A stretch of 47,162 nt of DNA, taken from JAYVYM01 sp046593925. Its GTDB lineage: Bacteria > Actinomycetota > Actinomycetes > Mycobacteriales > SCTD01. The translations under genes and the position numbers were made by a program. Numbering within the stretch: the first letter of the stretch is position 1; the number at the start of each line of letters is the position of its first letter. The notes below the pieces were generated by a model that made no database searches, was not told the DNA's origin, and saw nothing but the letters and a program-made list of their open reading frames with translations. The stretch lies in assembly GCA_046593925.1 (NCBI GenBank), contig JBKJQN010000075.1, positions 1 to 47,162 of the forward strand, in the 5' to 3' direction. Below are positions 23,031-31,746 of this stretch, in pieces.

Positions 23031-24013
23031 GCCCCCGCGAGCTGGACGAGGACGACGTGCGGGTGCGCGCCGGCAAGGGATCGCGGCCGCGTACCCGGAC
23101 CCGCCCCGAGCACTCCGATGCCGCCGCCGGCACGGTCGTCACCGTCGACCGGGGCCGTTACCGGCTGCGGCTGACCGACGGGCAGCTGCTGACGGCCATC
23201 CGCGCCCGCGAGCTCGGCCGCCGCGCCGTCGTCGTCGGCGACCGGGTCGCCCTGGTAGGTGACCTCGGCGGCGGCCCCGACGCCCTCGCCCGGATCGTCC
23301 GGGTCGAGGAGCGCACCTCACTGCTGCGCCGTACGCCCGACGACAACGACCCGGTCGAGCGCCCGGTCGTTGCGAATGCCGACCTGCTCGTCGTCGTGAC
23401 CGCCCTCGCCGACCCGGTGCCGCGACCGCGGCTGGTCGACCGCTGCCTGGTCGCGGCGTACGACGGCGGGCTCACGCCGCTGCTCTGCCTGACCAAGAGC
23501 GACCTCGCCGACCCCGCCGAGCTGCTCGGGCTCTACAGCCCGCTCGGGGTCGACGCGGTCGTCACCGGCCAGGGCTCCGGCGTCGAGGAGCTGCTCGCGC
23601 GGCTGACCGGCGTGGTCAGCGTACTTTTCGGGCAGTCCGGGGTCGGCAAGTCAACGCTGGTCAACCAGCTGGTGCCGGACGCGCACCGCGCCGTCGCCGA
23701 GGTCAGCGGCGTCGGCAAGGGCCGGCACACCAGCTCCAGCGCCGTCGCCCTGCCGCTACCCGGTGGCGGGACTGTCGTCGACACCCCCGGCGTCCGCAGC
23801 TTCGGCCTCGGCGCCGTCAGCGCCGCCCGCGTCCTGGCCGCCTTTCCCGACCTGGCCGAGGCGGCGCAGCGCTGCCCGCCGGGCTGCGCGCACACGGCCG
23901 GCACCCCGCGCTGTGCCCTCGACGACGCGGTTGCCCGCGGCGACGCCAGTGCCGCCCGGCTGGACTCCCTGCGCAGGCTGCTGGACGCGCTCGCCGGCGA
24001 CGACGCGGCGTGA
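23000..24013 (+). CDS. rsgA: ribosome small-subunit GTPase RsgA, start uncertain
   Basis: A circularly permuted GTPase that assists late 30S maturation. An OB-fold (about 50-110) precedes the permuted G motifs: NADLLVVVTALADP, TKSDLAD (G4), GQSGVGKSTLVNQL (G1), GKGRHTSSS and DTPGVRSFGL (G3), with a C-terminal zinc motif CPPGCAHTAGTPRC. Family N-termini contain DDVRVRPGKGSRPRT, present here at about 23051, so translation must start before GTG 23057. The options are GTG 23000 (31 bp inside aroA, no Shine-Dalgarno) or a CTG at 23027 that overlaps the aroA stop as CTGA. The GTG is used for the coordinates. Confidence 0.9.
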   Translation: MAADARGGGLSPRELDEDDVRVRAGKGSRPRTRTRPEHSDAAAGTVVTVDRGRYRLRLTDGQLLTAIRARELGRRAVVVGDRVALVGDLGGGPDALARIVRVEERTSLLRRTPDDNDPVERPVVANADLLVVVTALADPVPRPRLVDRCLVAAYDGGLTPLLCLTKSDLADPAELLGLYSPLGVDAVVTGQGSGVEELLARLTGVVSVLFGQSGVGKSTLVNQLVPDAHRAVAEVSGVGKGRHTSSSAVALPLPGGGTVVDTPGVRSFGLGAVSAARVLAAFPDLAEAAQRCPPGCAHTAGTPRCALDDAVARGDASAARLDSLRRLLDALAGDDAA

Positions 24014-25023
24014 TCGCCGAGCGGCTCGCGGCACAGCTGCTGTCCGGTCCGCCGGCCGGCAGCGTCCGCGAGGTCGTCGACCGCCTGCTTGCCGTGCAGG
24101 CCCAGGACCTGCGCGGCGCCCGGCTGTCGGTGCGGTCCCGGTCGACCGGGCTCGCCAGCTCCGACCTCGACCGGGCGCTCGCCGACCGCGAAGTGGTCGT
24201 CGACTGGCTGCAGCGCGGCACCCTGCACCTGGTTCTGGCCGAGGACCACGGCTGGCAGCACGCCCTGCTGGCCCCCGGCCTGTTCGCCGGCAATGCGCGT
24301 CGCCTCGCCCAGGAGGGCGTCCCGCCGGCCGATGCCGACCGGGCGGTGACTGCCGTCGCCCGGGCACTCGAGCGCCATGGCCCGCTACCGCGGGCCAGGC
24401 TGCGCGAGGCGGTGGACCGTGCCGGTGTGCGTACGAAGGGCCAGGCGCTGGTGCACGTGCTGATGCTCGCCTCGCTGCGCGGCCTGCTGGTGCGCGGGCC
24501 CGTCGTCGGCACCGAGCAGGCGTGGGTGCTCGCACCCGACTGGCTCGGCCGGTCGCCCGCTCTCGACCGGACCGATGCACTGGTCCGGCTGGCGGCGCGT
24601 TACCTCGCCGGGCACGCACCGGCGAGCGACCGCGACCTGGCCCGCTGGTCGGGGCTGCCGCTGCGCGATGTGCGCGCCGGCCTGGCCGGGCTCGGCGCGG
24701 CCGTCCTGGCCCGCCCGGACGGCCTGCTCGCTCTGGCGGGCCGACACCTCGATGCTCCGCTACCGCCACCCCGGCTGCTCGGCCCCTTCGACCCACTCCT
24801 GCTCGGCTGGGTGTCGCGCGCGGACGTGATCGGCGAGCACCGCAACCTGGTCACCGACAACGGTCTGTTCCGGCCCTTCGCGCTCGTCGGCGGCCGGGCC
24901 GTCGCCACCTGGCGGTGGACCGACGGGCAGGCCGTGGTCCTGCCGCTGGAGCCGGTCTCCGAGGTCGACCTGGCCGCCCTGGGCGCCGACGCCCTGGACG
25001 TGGCGCGCTATCTGACAACCTGA
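24010..25023 (+). CDS. winged-helix DNA-binding domain protein (HTH_42/AlkZ-like)
   Basis: A 337-residue protein of the winged-helix HTH_42 (formerly DUF1006) family, related to the DNA glycosylases AlkZ/YcaQ that unhook interstrand crosslinks. Typical pieces are LLAVQAQDLRGARLSVRSRS, VDWLQRGTLHLV, a W-rich middle and the closing LLGPFDPLLLGWVSRADV and RPFALVGGRAVATWRW. The QxQ-like catalytic motif of AlkZ is seen as QAQD near residue 31, but activity is not certain. GTG 24010 overlaps the rsgA stop as GTGA, so it belongs to the aroA-rsgA operon. Confidence 0.85.
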   Translation: MIAERLAAQLLSGPPAGSVREVVDRLLAVQAQDLRGARLSVRSRSTGLASSDLDRALADREVVVDWLQRGTLHLVLAEDHGWQHALLAPGLFAGNARRLAQEGVPPADADRAVTAVARALERHGPLPRARLREAVDRAGVRTKGQALVHVLMLASLRGLLVRGPVVGTEQAWVLAPDWLGRSPALDRTDALVRLAARYLAGHAPASDRDLARWSGLPLRDVRAGLAGLGAAVLARPDGLLALAGRHLDAPLPPPRLLGPFDPLLLGWVSRADVIGEHRNLVTDNGLFRPFALVGGRAVATWRWTDGQAVVLPLEPVSEVDLAALGADALDVARYLTT

Positions 25024-25211
25024 CGCCCGGCTGCCTGATCGTCGGTCACCTCGCGCAGGGTCCAGTCGATCGCCTCGCCCCGGAACCGGGCCTGGCCCGC
25101 GGGTCCGCGCAGTGCCTGCGCCCAGTGAGCGGCGAGCCGCTGGGTGTGGCCGGCCTGGAACCCGTCGCTGGACGCGTGGCCGACCACCTCGTCGGCGCCC
25201 TGGCATGCCAT
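25008..25211 (-). pseudogene. possible gene fragment of unknown family
   Basis: A 67-codon minus-strand frame (MACQGADEVVGHASSDG to TLREVTDDQ) between two convergent genes has coding-like composition, but no family is recognised and its end overlaps the preceding gene by 16 bp. It may be a remnant of a longer protein or not coding at all. Confidence 0.2.
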
Positions 25212-25236
25212 GCCCCGACCAGGCGCAGCAGGGGCG

Positions 25237-26343
25237 CTACGCGGTACGACCCAGCTCGATCGTCTTGTCCACGACGACGGCGGAGGCGGCGATCTCGGCC
25301 TTCTCCACGTCGATCTGCTCGGCGATGTCCTCGTCCTGCTTCATGAGGGCATTGAGGTCGACGCCGGCCATGTCGAGCACGCCCATGTCGGCGTACGCCT
25401 TCTGGACCCTGTCCCCCCACAGCCCGACGTCCTTGACGCACGGCACGATCCGGCTGAACAACAGCGACTGGTAGGCCTGGTAGTAGGGCGCGGCCTTCAC
25501 TGCCTCGAGGCAGGCCGGCACGTCGAAGCCCAGGTTTTCCCAGACCTCCTGCTGCCGGAACCGGTCGCGCATCAGGTAGCAGCCCTCGACGACGAAGTCC
25601 TCGCGCTCCTCGCGCTCCCTACTGGTCAGCTGGCTGTAGTAGTCCTTCAGCGCCATCCGTCCGAACGCGACGTGCCGAGCCTCGTCCTGCATGACGTACG
25701 CCAGGATCTGCTTGGGCAGCGGCTTGGTCGTCATGTCGCGCAGTACGCCGAACGCCGCGAGCGCGAGGCCCTCGATGAGCACCTGCATACCGAGGTAGGG
25801 CATGTCCCAGCGGCTGTCCGACAACGTGTCGTCCAGCAACGACTTCAGGTGCTCATTGATCGGGTACAGCATGCCGACCTTGTCCTGCAGGAAGCGGGAG
25901 TAGGTCTCGGCGTGCCGGGCCTCGTCCATCGTCTGCGTCGCCGCGTAGAACTTCGCGTCGAGGTCCGGGACCGACTCCACAATGCGGGCCGAGCAGATCA
26001 TCGCGCCCTGCTCACCGTGCAGGAACTGGCTGAACTGCCAGCTCGTCAGGTGCAGCGACAGCTCGTCTATCGCCTTCTGGTCGTTCTTGATGCGATCCCA
26101 CTGGTCGGTCCCGTAGATCGAGATCGTCTCGACCGGCAGCCCCAGGACGTCGTGCGGCTCGACCTCGGTGTCCCAGTCGATGCGGTGCACCTGATCCCAC
26201 TGCTTGTCCTTGCCCTTCTGGTACAGCGACAGCAGACGGTCGCGCTGGTCGTCGTACTCCCAGGTGAAGCGCGCGGCGCCCTGCATGCCGACGTCCCACG
26301 TCGCGTGCTCGGCCGGGATCGTGTAGAGGTCGTGGGTGCTCAT
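25237..26343 (-). CDS. ferritin-like diiron protein, ribonucleotide-reductase R2-like fold
   Basis: A 368-residue helical protein with a complete diiron site. E111 lies on the first helix, E141 and H144 in DEARHAETYSRFL, E191 in IEGLALAAFG, and E221 and H224 in DEARHVAFGR. This duplicated E/ExxH pattern defines the ferritin-like oxidase/oxygenase superfamily. The substrate is unknown. The long N-terminal part and tail distinguish it from ferritins and from standard R2. It is co-transcribed downstream of a TetR regulator, overlapping it as ATGA (26343-26340), so its expression is probably inducible by a ligand of that repressor. Confidence 0.85.
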   Translation of the reverse strand: MSTHDLYTIPAEHATWDVGMQGAARFTWEYDDQRDRLLSLYQKGKDKQWDQVHRIDWDTEVEPHDVLGLPVETISIYGTDQWDRIKNDQKAIDELSLHLTSWQFSQFLHGEQGAMICSARIVESVPDLDAKFYAATQTMDEARHAETYSRFLQDKVGMLYPINEHLKSLLDDTLSDSRWDMPYLGMQVLIEGLALAAFGVLRDMTTKPLPKQILAYVMQDEARHVAFGRMALKDYYSQLTSREREEREDFVVEGCYLMRDRFRQQEVWENLGFDVPACLEAVKAAPYYQAYQSLLFSRIVPCVKDVGLWGDRVQKAYADMGVLDMAGVDLNALMKQDEDIAEQIDVEKAEIAASAVVVDKTIELGRTA

Positions 26344-26936
26344 GCGGCGGCTCCGGGAGAGGTCGGGGCAGGGGACAGTGGGGGAACAGGGGCGAGCAGG
26401 CGGTCGACGAGGTGGGTGACGTCGCGGCCGACCTCGTCCGGGCGCAGGCCCGGCAGGACGAGGTGGCTGACGGTGAGCCGGGTGACGACGTCGGCGACCA
26501 GCCGTACCTCGTCGACGGGCAGGTCGGGCCAGTGCGCGAGCAGGTGCGCGGCGCAGTGCTCCGACCCGGCCAGAAGGATCGCCTGCGCCCGGGTGGTCAG
26601 GAAGGGCAGCAGGCCGCCGGCGTCGTCGGTGAGGACCGCCTTGAGCAGCGGGTTGGCGGCCGCTACGCGCAACGTCCACTCGGTGGCTGCCCCGACGGCC
26701 TCGGCGGGACCGCCGACGTGGTCGTCGTACGCCGATGCGGCGCCGGCCATGTAGCGCTGGGCCTCGCGCATCGCGAGCGCCTCGGCCAGGCCATCCTTGC
26801 TGCCGAACTCGTAGTAGAGCGTCTGCCGGCTGACCCCTGCGGCACGGGCGACGTCGACCATCCGGGTACGGGCCCAGTCGCCGGCCAGCGCGGCTTCGGC
26901 AGCGGCGTCGAGAAGGGCGTCGCGGGTAGTCGGCAC
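26340..26936 (-). CDS. TetR/AcrR-family repressor
   Basis: A 198-residue TetR-type regulator with helix-turn-helix in VDVARAAGVSRQTLYYEFGSKDGL (about 27-50) and an all-alpha ligand domain. Its stop overlaps the diiron gene start (ATGA). A 25-bp palindrome lies 11 bp before the GTG start and overlaps the likely promoter, so it probably represses itself and the diiron gene. The ligand is unknown. The N-terminus fits the usual family length. Confidence 0.9.
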   Translation of the reverse strand: MPTTRDALLDAAAEAALAGDWARTRMVDVARAAGVSRQTLYYEFGSKDGLAEALAMREAQRYMAGAASAYDDHVGGPAEAVGAATEWTLRVAAANPLLKAVLTDDAGGLLPFLTTRAQAILLAGSEHCAAHLLAHWPDLPVDEVRLVADVVTRLTVSHLVLPGLRPDEVGRDVTHLVDRLLAPVPPLSPAPTSPGAAA

Positions 26937-26946
26937 ACGGTCACTG

Positions 26947-26971
26947 TTGACACAGATGGCCGCTGTGTCAA
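26947..26971. promoter_or_regulatory. TetR operator overlapping promoter
   Basis: TTGACACA-N9-TGTGTCAA is a perfect 8-bp-arm palindrome. On the minus strand its first arm contains a consensus TTGACA -35, and 17 nt later AACAGT could be the -10, ending 4 nt before the GTG at 26936. A repressor bound here would block the promoter. Confidence 0.7.
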
Positions 26972-27252
26972 GACATCGGATGCCTGGGTGTCACACGTCT
27001 GTGGAGCTCGAGCAGGGCTGCCAGCGGCGGAAAACTCTGCAGCGGCCGGTGAGCCAACCAGGTTGCGGCCCAGCTGCCGTCCGACAGGCCCGCGAACCAG
27101 GCCAGTTGAGCGCCCCCGACCGGGGTGGGCACCAGCCGGGGGACCCCGAACACGAAGGCGACGGCGACGGCGGTGGGCACGATCACCGTCAGCGCGCGGA
27201 CGGCTCGTGCCCAGCCGGCGCGGGCCGCCCCGCTCGCCTCAGCGAGCCTCAC
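26968..27252 (-). CDS. small membrane protein, function unknown
   Basis: A 94-residue frame with a basic N-terminus and a clear hydrophobic helix (LTVIVPTAVAVAFVFGVPRLV, about 21-41, with a second, weaker one following). No domain is recognised and no Shine-Dalgarno is seen before GTG 27252. Its last bases run into the TetR operator. Composition is consistent with coding but support is modest. Confidence 0.45.
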   Translation of the reverse strand: MRLAEASGAARAGWARAVRALTVIVPTAVAVAFVFGVPRLVPTPVGGAQLAWFAGLSDGSWAATWLAHRPLQSFPPLAALLELHRRVTPRHPMS

Positions 27253-27366
27253 GGTCCGGTGCGGAGGTCACCACCCCCCTTCCGGCGACTCTGCCGGCCA
27301 CTGTCCACGCCGAACGAGTTGCCGCGCTCAGCAGGGCATCTGCAGCCGCGCAGTAGCGTGCGCCGC

Positions 27367-27678
27367 ATGATGCGACTCACGGCGTTCTACACGCCGCCCA
27401 GTGACCCGGCAGCCTTCGACGAGCACTACCTCGCGGTACACACGCCGATGGCCAAGCGGCTGCCCGGCCTGGTGCGGTTCGAGTCGGCCCGATCGGTCGG
27501 CACGCCGGACGGCAGCCCGGCGCCTTACCACCGCACCGCTGAGCTGTACTTCGACAGCGCAGCGGACATCGACGCGGCCTTCGCCAGCGACCTCGGCAAG
27601 GAGACGGCCAAGGACGCCAGCGACCTGGCCGCCCGCACCGGCTCGGTGTTCTCGCTGATGGTCAGCGAAGTCGACTGA
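27367..27678 (+). CDS. EthD-domain protein
   Basis: A 103-residue ferredoxin-fold protein of the EthD/dimeric alpha-beta barrel type: MRLTAFYTPPSDPAAFDEHY, then HTPMAKRLPGLVRFE and a C-terminal strand FSLMVSEVD. EthD proteins occur with ether-degrading P450s and polyketide-type cyclases; no such partner is nearby. ATG 27367 has TAGCGT (27354-27359) 7 nt upstream, so it is leaderless. The downstream adenylate-forming gene may start on its stop codon. Confidence 0.82.
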   Translation: MMRLTAFYTPPSDPAAFDEHYLAVHTPMAKRLPGLVRFESARSVGTPDGSPAPYHRTAELYFDSAADIDAAFASDLGKETAKDASDLAARTGSVFSLMVSEVD

Positions 27679-27749
27679 GCGCCGGGCACGACCTCGACGA
27701 CGCCCCCGGCGACCCGGTCGTCGTCCAGCCCTGGCTGGGTGCGCCCGCC

Positions 27750-29219
27750 TTGTCGTACGCCCGCCGGCCGGCGACCGTCGTCGACGTGCTCGACCGGGCG
27801 GTACGGCGGTGGCCGACGGCCATCGCGATGATCGACGGCCCGCGCGAGGTCAGCTACGCCGAACTCGCCGGCCTGGTCGAGACGGCGGCGGCCTCGCTAC
27901 GCGGGCGGGGCCTGCAGCCCGGGGATTCGTTAGCGGTCGCGGCCGGCAACTCGCTCGAGCTGGCCGTACTGCTGCTGGCCTGCGCCCGCGCCCGGCTGGT
28001 CATGGTCGGGCTCAACACCCGCCTCGCGCCCCCGCAGTGGGAGTGGATGGCCACGCACATGCAGGTGCGGCTGCGGCTGGCGGAGCCGGCGCGTCTGCTC
28101 GAGGGGGCGCTCGATCTGGCGACCGTCCTGGCCGAGGCGCCCGCGCGAGCCTGGGCGTACAACCAGGCCGAGCAGCCCGCCGAGGACGCGACATACGCCG
28201 TGGTGTTCACCTCCGGCACGACCGGGCGGCCGAAGGCGTCGCAGGTCGTGCACCGCTGCTCGGTGCATTCGGCGATGAGCTACCAGCGGGTGCTGCAACT
28301 GCAGCCCGGTGAGGTCACGGCGGTGCTGTTCGGGCTCTACTACATCTCGGCCATGCACGCGCACGTCCTGCCCGCGTTCCTGGCCGGCGCGACCTGCCTG
28401 CTGGTGGACACCCGGTCGCCGCGGACCTATGTCGACCTGCTCCGTCAGCACCGGGTGTCCTGGGCGTACGCCGTGCCGAGCTGGTGGCGGCTGTGCCTGC
28501 GCGAGCTGGTCGACCTGCCCGCCCTCACCCGGCTGGCCGCGGGCGGTGCGACCTTCCCGGCCGACCTGCAGGCCACGCTGCGCGAGCGGCTGCCCGGCGC
28601 AGCTCTGCTCGACGTGTACGGGCTGTCCGAGACCCACTCCCCCGGCTGCATAGCCACCGACGAGGACCTGCGCGCCCACCCCGGATCGGTGGGTCGGCCG
28701 CTGCCCTGCATGCAGGCGCAGGTACGCGGCGACGACGGCAGCGTGCTGGCCGCCGGTGAGCCCGGCGGGCTGTACCTGCGCGGCTCACTGGTGACCACCG
28801 GCTACGCCCGTGACCCGGCGGCGACCGCCGCAGCGGTCGTGGACGGCTGGTTCGACACCGGCGACGTGGCCCGGATCGACGCGGGCGGCTACGTCACCAT
28901 CCTCGACCGCACCAAGGACATGATCAACCGGGGCGGCAGCAAGGTGTTCTCCGCGGAGGTCGAGGAGCTGCTGCGCCAGCACCCGGCCATCGAGGATGCC
29001 GCCGTCGTCGGCGTGCCCGACGCGCTCGCCGGGGAGGCTGTCGCGGCCTACCTGGTCATCACGGCGCCGGTCACTCCCGCCGAGGTACGGGCCTGGGTAC
29101 GCGAGCGGCTCGCCGACCATGCGGCTCCCAAGGTCGTGAAGGTCCTTCCCGCGCTGCCCCGCAACGCCCTCGGCAAGACCGACAAGCAGGCGCTGCGCGA
29201 CCGGGGACTGCGCCCGTGA
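27750..29219 (+). CDS. class I adenylate-forming enzyme (acyl-CoA synthetase-like)
   Basis: A 489-residue AMP-binding enzyme that activates a carboxylic acid with ATP, probably as a CoA ligase. Motifs are TSGTTGRPKAS (P-loop), YGLSETHSP, DGWFDTGDVARIDAGGY, RTKDMINRGGSKVFSAEVEE (hinge) and the catalytic Lys in NALGKTDKQ. The only conventional start is TTG 27750, with no Shine-Dalgarno. The same frame stays open upstream, where the codons from 27675 (DDAPGDPVVVQPWLG) look coding and begin with a CTG overlapping the EthD stop as CTGA. The true protein may thus be 25 residues longer. The stop overlaps the helicase start as GTGA. Confidence 0.9.
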   Translation: MSYARRPATVVDVLDRAVRRWPTAIAMIDGPREVSYAELAGLVETAAASLRGRGLQPGDSLAVAAGNSLELAVLLLACARARLVMVGLNTRLAPPQWEWMATHMQVRLRLAEPARLLEGALDLATVLAEAPARAWAYNQAEQPAEDATYAVVFTSGTTGRPKASQVVHRCSVHSAMSYQRVLQLQPGEVTAVLFGLYYISAMHAHVLPAFLAGATCLLVDTRSPRTYVDLLRQHRVSWAYAVPSWWRLCLRELVDLPALTRLAAGGATFPADLQATLRERLPGAALLDVYGLSETHSPGCIATDEDLRAHPGSVGRPLPCMQAQVRGDDGSVLAAGEPGGLYLRGSLVTTGYARDPAATAAAVVDGWFDTGDVARIDAGGYVTILDRTKDMINRGGSKVFSAEVEELLRQHPAIEDAAVVGVPDALAGEAVAAYLVITAPVTPAEVRAWVRERLADHAAPKVVKVLPALPRNALGKTDKQALRDRGLRP

Positions 29220-31711
29220 GCGACCTGACCGACCGGCTGCCCGGCACCGACGACCCGGACGCGCTGTACGAGGCGTTCGAGCAGTGGGTCACCGAGCGCG
29301 GGATCACGCTCTACCCGGCCCAGGCGGAGGCCCTGATCGAGGTGGTCTCCGGGGCCAACGTCGTGCTCTCCACGCCGACCGGCTCCGGCAAGAGCCTGGT
29401 CGCGATCGGCGCGCACTTCGCGGCACTGGCCCGCGGCGAAACCAGCTGGTACACCGCGCCGCTCAAGGCGCTGGTGAGCGAGAAGTTCTTTGCCCTGGTG
29501 GAGGTCTTCGGCGCCGAGAACGTCGGGCTGGCGACCGGCGACGCGAGCGTCAACTCCGGGGCGCCGATCGTCTGCTGCACCGCCGAGGTGCTCGCCAACC
29601 TCGCGTTGCGCGAGGGTGCGCAGGCCGACCTCGGCCAGGTCGTCATGGACGAGTTCCACTTCTACGCCGAGCCCGACCGAGGCTGGGCCTGGCAGGTGCC
29701 GCTGCTGGAGCTGCGGCAGGCGCAGTTCGTCCTCATGTCGGCGACCCTCGGTGACGTCTCGCGGATCGCCGAGGACCTGACCCGGCGCACCGGCCGGCCG
29801 ACCGCCACCGTCACCTCCGTCGAGCGGCCGGTACCGCTGTTCCCGTCGTACGTCACGACGCCGCTGCACGAGACGCTGGAGGAGCTGCTGTCGACCGGGC
29901 AGGCCCCCGTGTACGTCGTGCACCCGACGCAGGCCGGGGCGATCGAGCAGGCCCAGGCGCTGATGAGCATCAACATGTGCTCCCGCGACGAGAAGGACGC
30001 CATCGCCGGGCAGATCGGCAGCTTCCGGTTCTCGACCGGATTCGGGCGCACCCTGTCGCGGCTGGTCCGGCACGGCATCGGCGTGCACCACGCCGGGATG
30101 CTGCCGAAGTACCGGCGCCTCGTCGAGGTGCTGGCCCAGGCGGGCCTGCTCAAGGTCATCTGCGGCACGGACACCCTCGGCGTCGGCATCAACGTGCCGA
30201 TCCGCACCGTGGTGTTCACCTCGCTCACGAAGTACGACGGCGTCAAGGTGCGGCACCTGAAGGCCCGCGAGTTCGCCCAGATCGCTGGCCGGGCGGGGCG
30301 GGCCGGCTTCGACGTCGCCGGCGGGGTCGTCGTCCAGGCGCCGGAGCACGACGTCGAGAATGCCCGGCGGCTCGCGAAAGCCGGTGACGACCCGAAGCGG
30401 CGCCGGCGGGTCGAGCGCAAGAAGCCGCCGGACGGCTTCGTGTCCTGGGGCGAACCGACGTTCACCCGGCTGATCGGCGCCGAGCCCGAGCCGCTGACCA
30501 GCTCGTTCCGGGTCAGCCACGCGATGCTGCTCAACGTCGCGCACCGGCCCGGCGACTTCTTCGTCCACATGCGGCACCTGCTGACCGGCAACGACGGCGA
30601 CCGGTCGACCCAGCGCCGGCTCGTGCGCTCTGCCATCGGCGCCTACCGCTCGCTGCTCGCCGGCGGCGTCATCGAGCGGCTCGCCGCGCCCGACGCCGAG
30701 GGCCGCACCGTGCGGGTCACCGTCGACCTGCAGCGCGACTTCGCGCTGAACCAGCCGCTTGCGCCGTTCGCCCTCGCCGCGCTCGACCTGCTCGACGTCG
30801 AGGCGCCGACGTACGCCCTGGATGTGCTGTCGGTGCTCGAGTCGACACTGGACGACCCACGGCAGGTGCTCGCCGCACAGCGCAACAAGGCCCGCGGCGA
30901 GGCGGTCGCTGAGCTGAAGGGCCGCGGCATCGAGTACGAGGAGCGGATGGTGCTGCTGGAGGACATCACGTACGCCAAGCCGCTGGAGGAGCTGCTGCTG
31001 GCGGGCTACGACGCCTATCGGCGCGGCCACCCGTGGGTGCTCGACCACCAGCTGTCGCCCAAGTCGGTGGCCCGCGACCTGAGCGAGCGGGCGATGACGT
31101 TCACCGAGTACGTGTCGTACTACGGGCTGGCGCGCTCGGAGGGGCTGCTGCTGCGCTACCTCGCCGACGCGTACAAGGCGCTGCGCCAGACGGTGCCGGA
31201 GGACGCCCGCACCGAGGACCTGACCGACCTGACCGAGTGGCTGGGCGAGCTGGTACGCCAGGTCGACAGTTCACTGCTGGACGAGTGGGAGGCACTGGCC
31301 CGCGGCGACGAGGGCGCGTTGCAGCAGCCGCAGGTCGAGGCCCGACCGAGGCCGGTGACCGGCAACGCCCGGGCCTTCCGGGTGCTGGTACGCAACGCGA
31401 TGTTCCGCCGCGTCGAGCTGCTCGCGCTGCGCCGCCCTGACCTGCTGGCCGAGCTGGATCCGGACGTCGACTGGGTCGGCGCGCTGGAGTCCTACAGCGC
31501 CGACCACGACCGGGTGGGCACCGGGCCGGACGCCCGCGGCCCGCAGCTGTTCGAGGTCACGACCGGGCCGACGAGCTGGACCGTCCGCCAGGTGCTCGAC
31601 GACCCGGCCGGCGACTTCGACTGGGCGCTGCTCGCCGAGGTCGACCTGGCGGCCAGCGACGAGGAAGGTGTCGCCGTCGTGCGGGTCAGCGGGCTGCAGC
31701 GGCTGGACTGA
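29216..31711 (+). CDS. Ski2-like DEAD/DEAH-box helicase with DUF3516
   Basis: An 831-residue superfamily 2 helicase. Walker A is TPTGSGKS (53-60), motif Ia TAPLKALVSEK, Walker B DEFH (145-148), motif III SATLGD, motif IV/V regions with HHAGMLPKYRRLVE and GTDTLGVGINVP, motif VI QIAGRAGRAGFD. The C-terminal half matches the actinobacterial DUF3516 region, with no known structure or substrate. A role in RNA processing is inferred from its likeness to Mtr4/Ski2. GTG 29216 overlaps the preceding stop as GTGA, so the three genes from EthD form an operon. Confidence 0.92.
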   Translation: MSDLTDRLPGTDDPDALYEAFEQWVTERGITLYPAQAEALIEVVSGANVVLSTPTGSGKSLVAIGAHFAALARGETSWYTAPLKALVSEKFFALVEVFGAENVGLATGDASVNSGAPIVCCTAEVLANLALREGAQADLGQVVMDEFHFYAEPDRGWAWQVPLLELRQAQFVLMSATLGDVSRIAEDLTRRTGRPTATVTSVERPVPLFPSYVTTPLHETLEELLSTGQAPVYVVHPTQAGAIEQAQALMSINMCSRDEKDAIAGQIGSFRFSTGFGRTLSRLVRHGIGVHHAGMLPKYRRLVEVLAQAGLLKVICGTDTLGVGINVPIRTVVFTSLTKYDGVKVRHLKAREFAQIAGRAGRAGFDVAGGVVVQAPEHDVENARRLAKAGDDPKRRRRVERKKPPDGFVSWGEPTFTRLIGAEPEPLTSSFRVSHAMLLNVAHRPGDFFVHMRHLLTGNDGDRSTQRRLVRSAIGAYRSLLAGGVIERLAAPDAEGRTVRVTVDLQRDFALNQPLAPFALAALDLLDVEAPTYALDVLSVLESTLDDPRQVLAAQRNKARGEAVAELKGRGIEYEERMVLLEDITYAKPLEELLLAGYDAYRRGHPWVLDHQLSPKSVARDLSERAMTFTEYVSYYGLARSEGLLLRYLADAYKALRQTVPEDARTEDLTDLTEWLGELVRQVDSSLLDEWEALARGDEGALQQPQVEARPRPVTGNARAFRVLVRNAMFRRVELLALRRPDLLAELDPDVDWVGALESYSADHDRVGTGPDARGPQLFEVTTGPTSWTVRQVLDDPAGDFDWALLAEVDLAASDEEGVAVVRVSGLQRLD

Positions 31712-31746
31712 CCTGCGGCCACTGAGCGGCCGGCAGGTCGGCCGGG

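Noticed and set aside
29048..31048. 666-codon minus-strand open frame opposite the helicase
   Set aside because: It mirrors the plus-strand helicase whose motifs are complete; long antisense frames are expected at this GC content.
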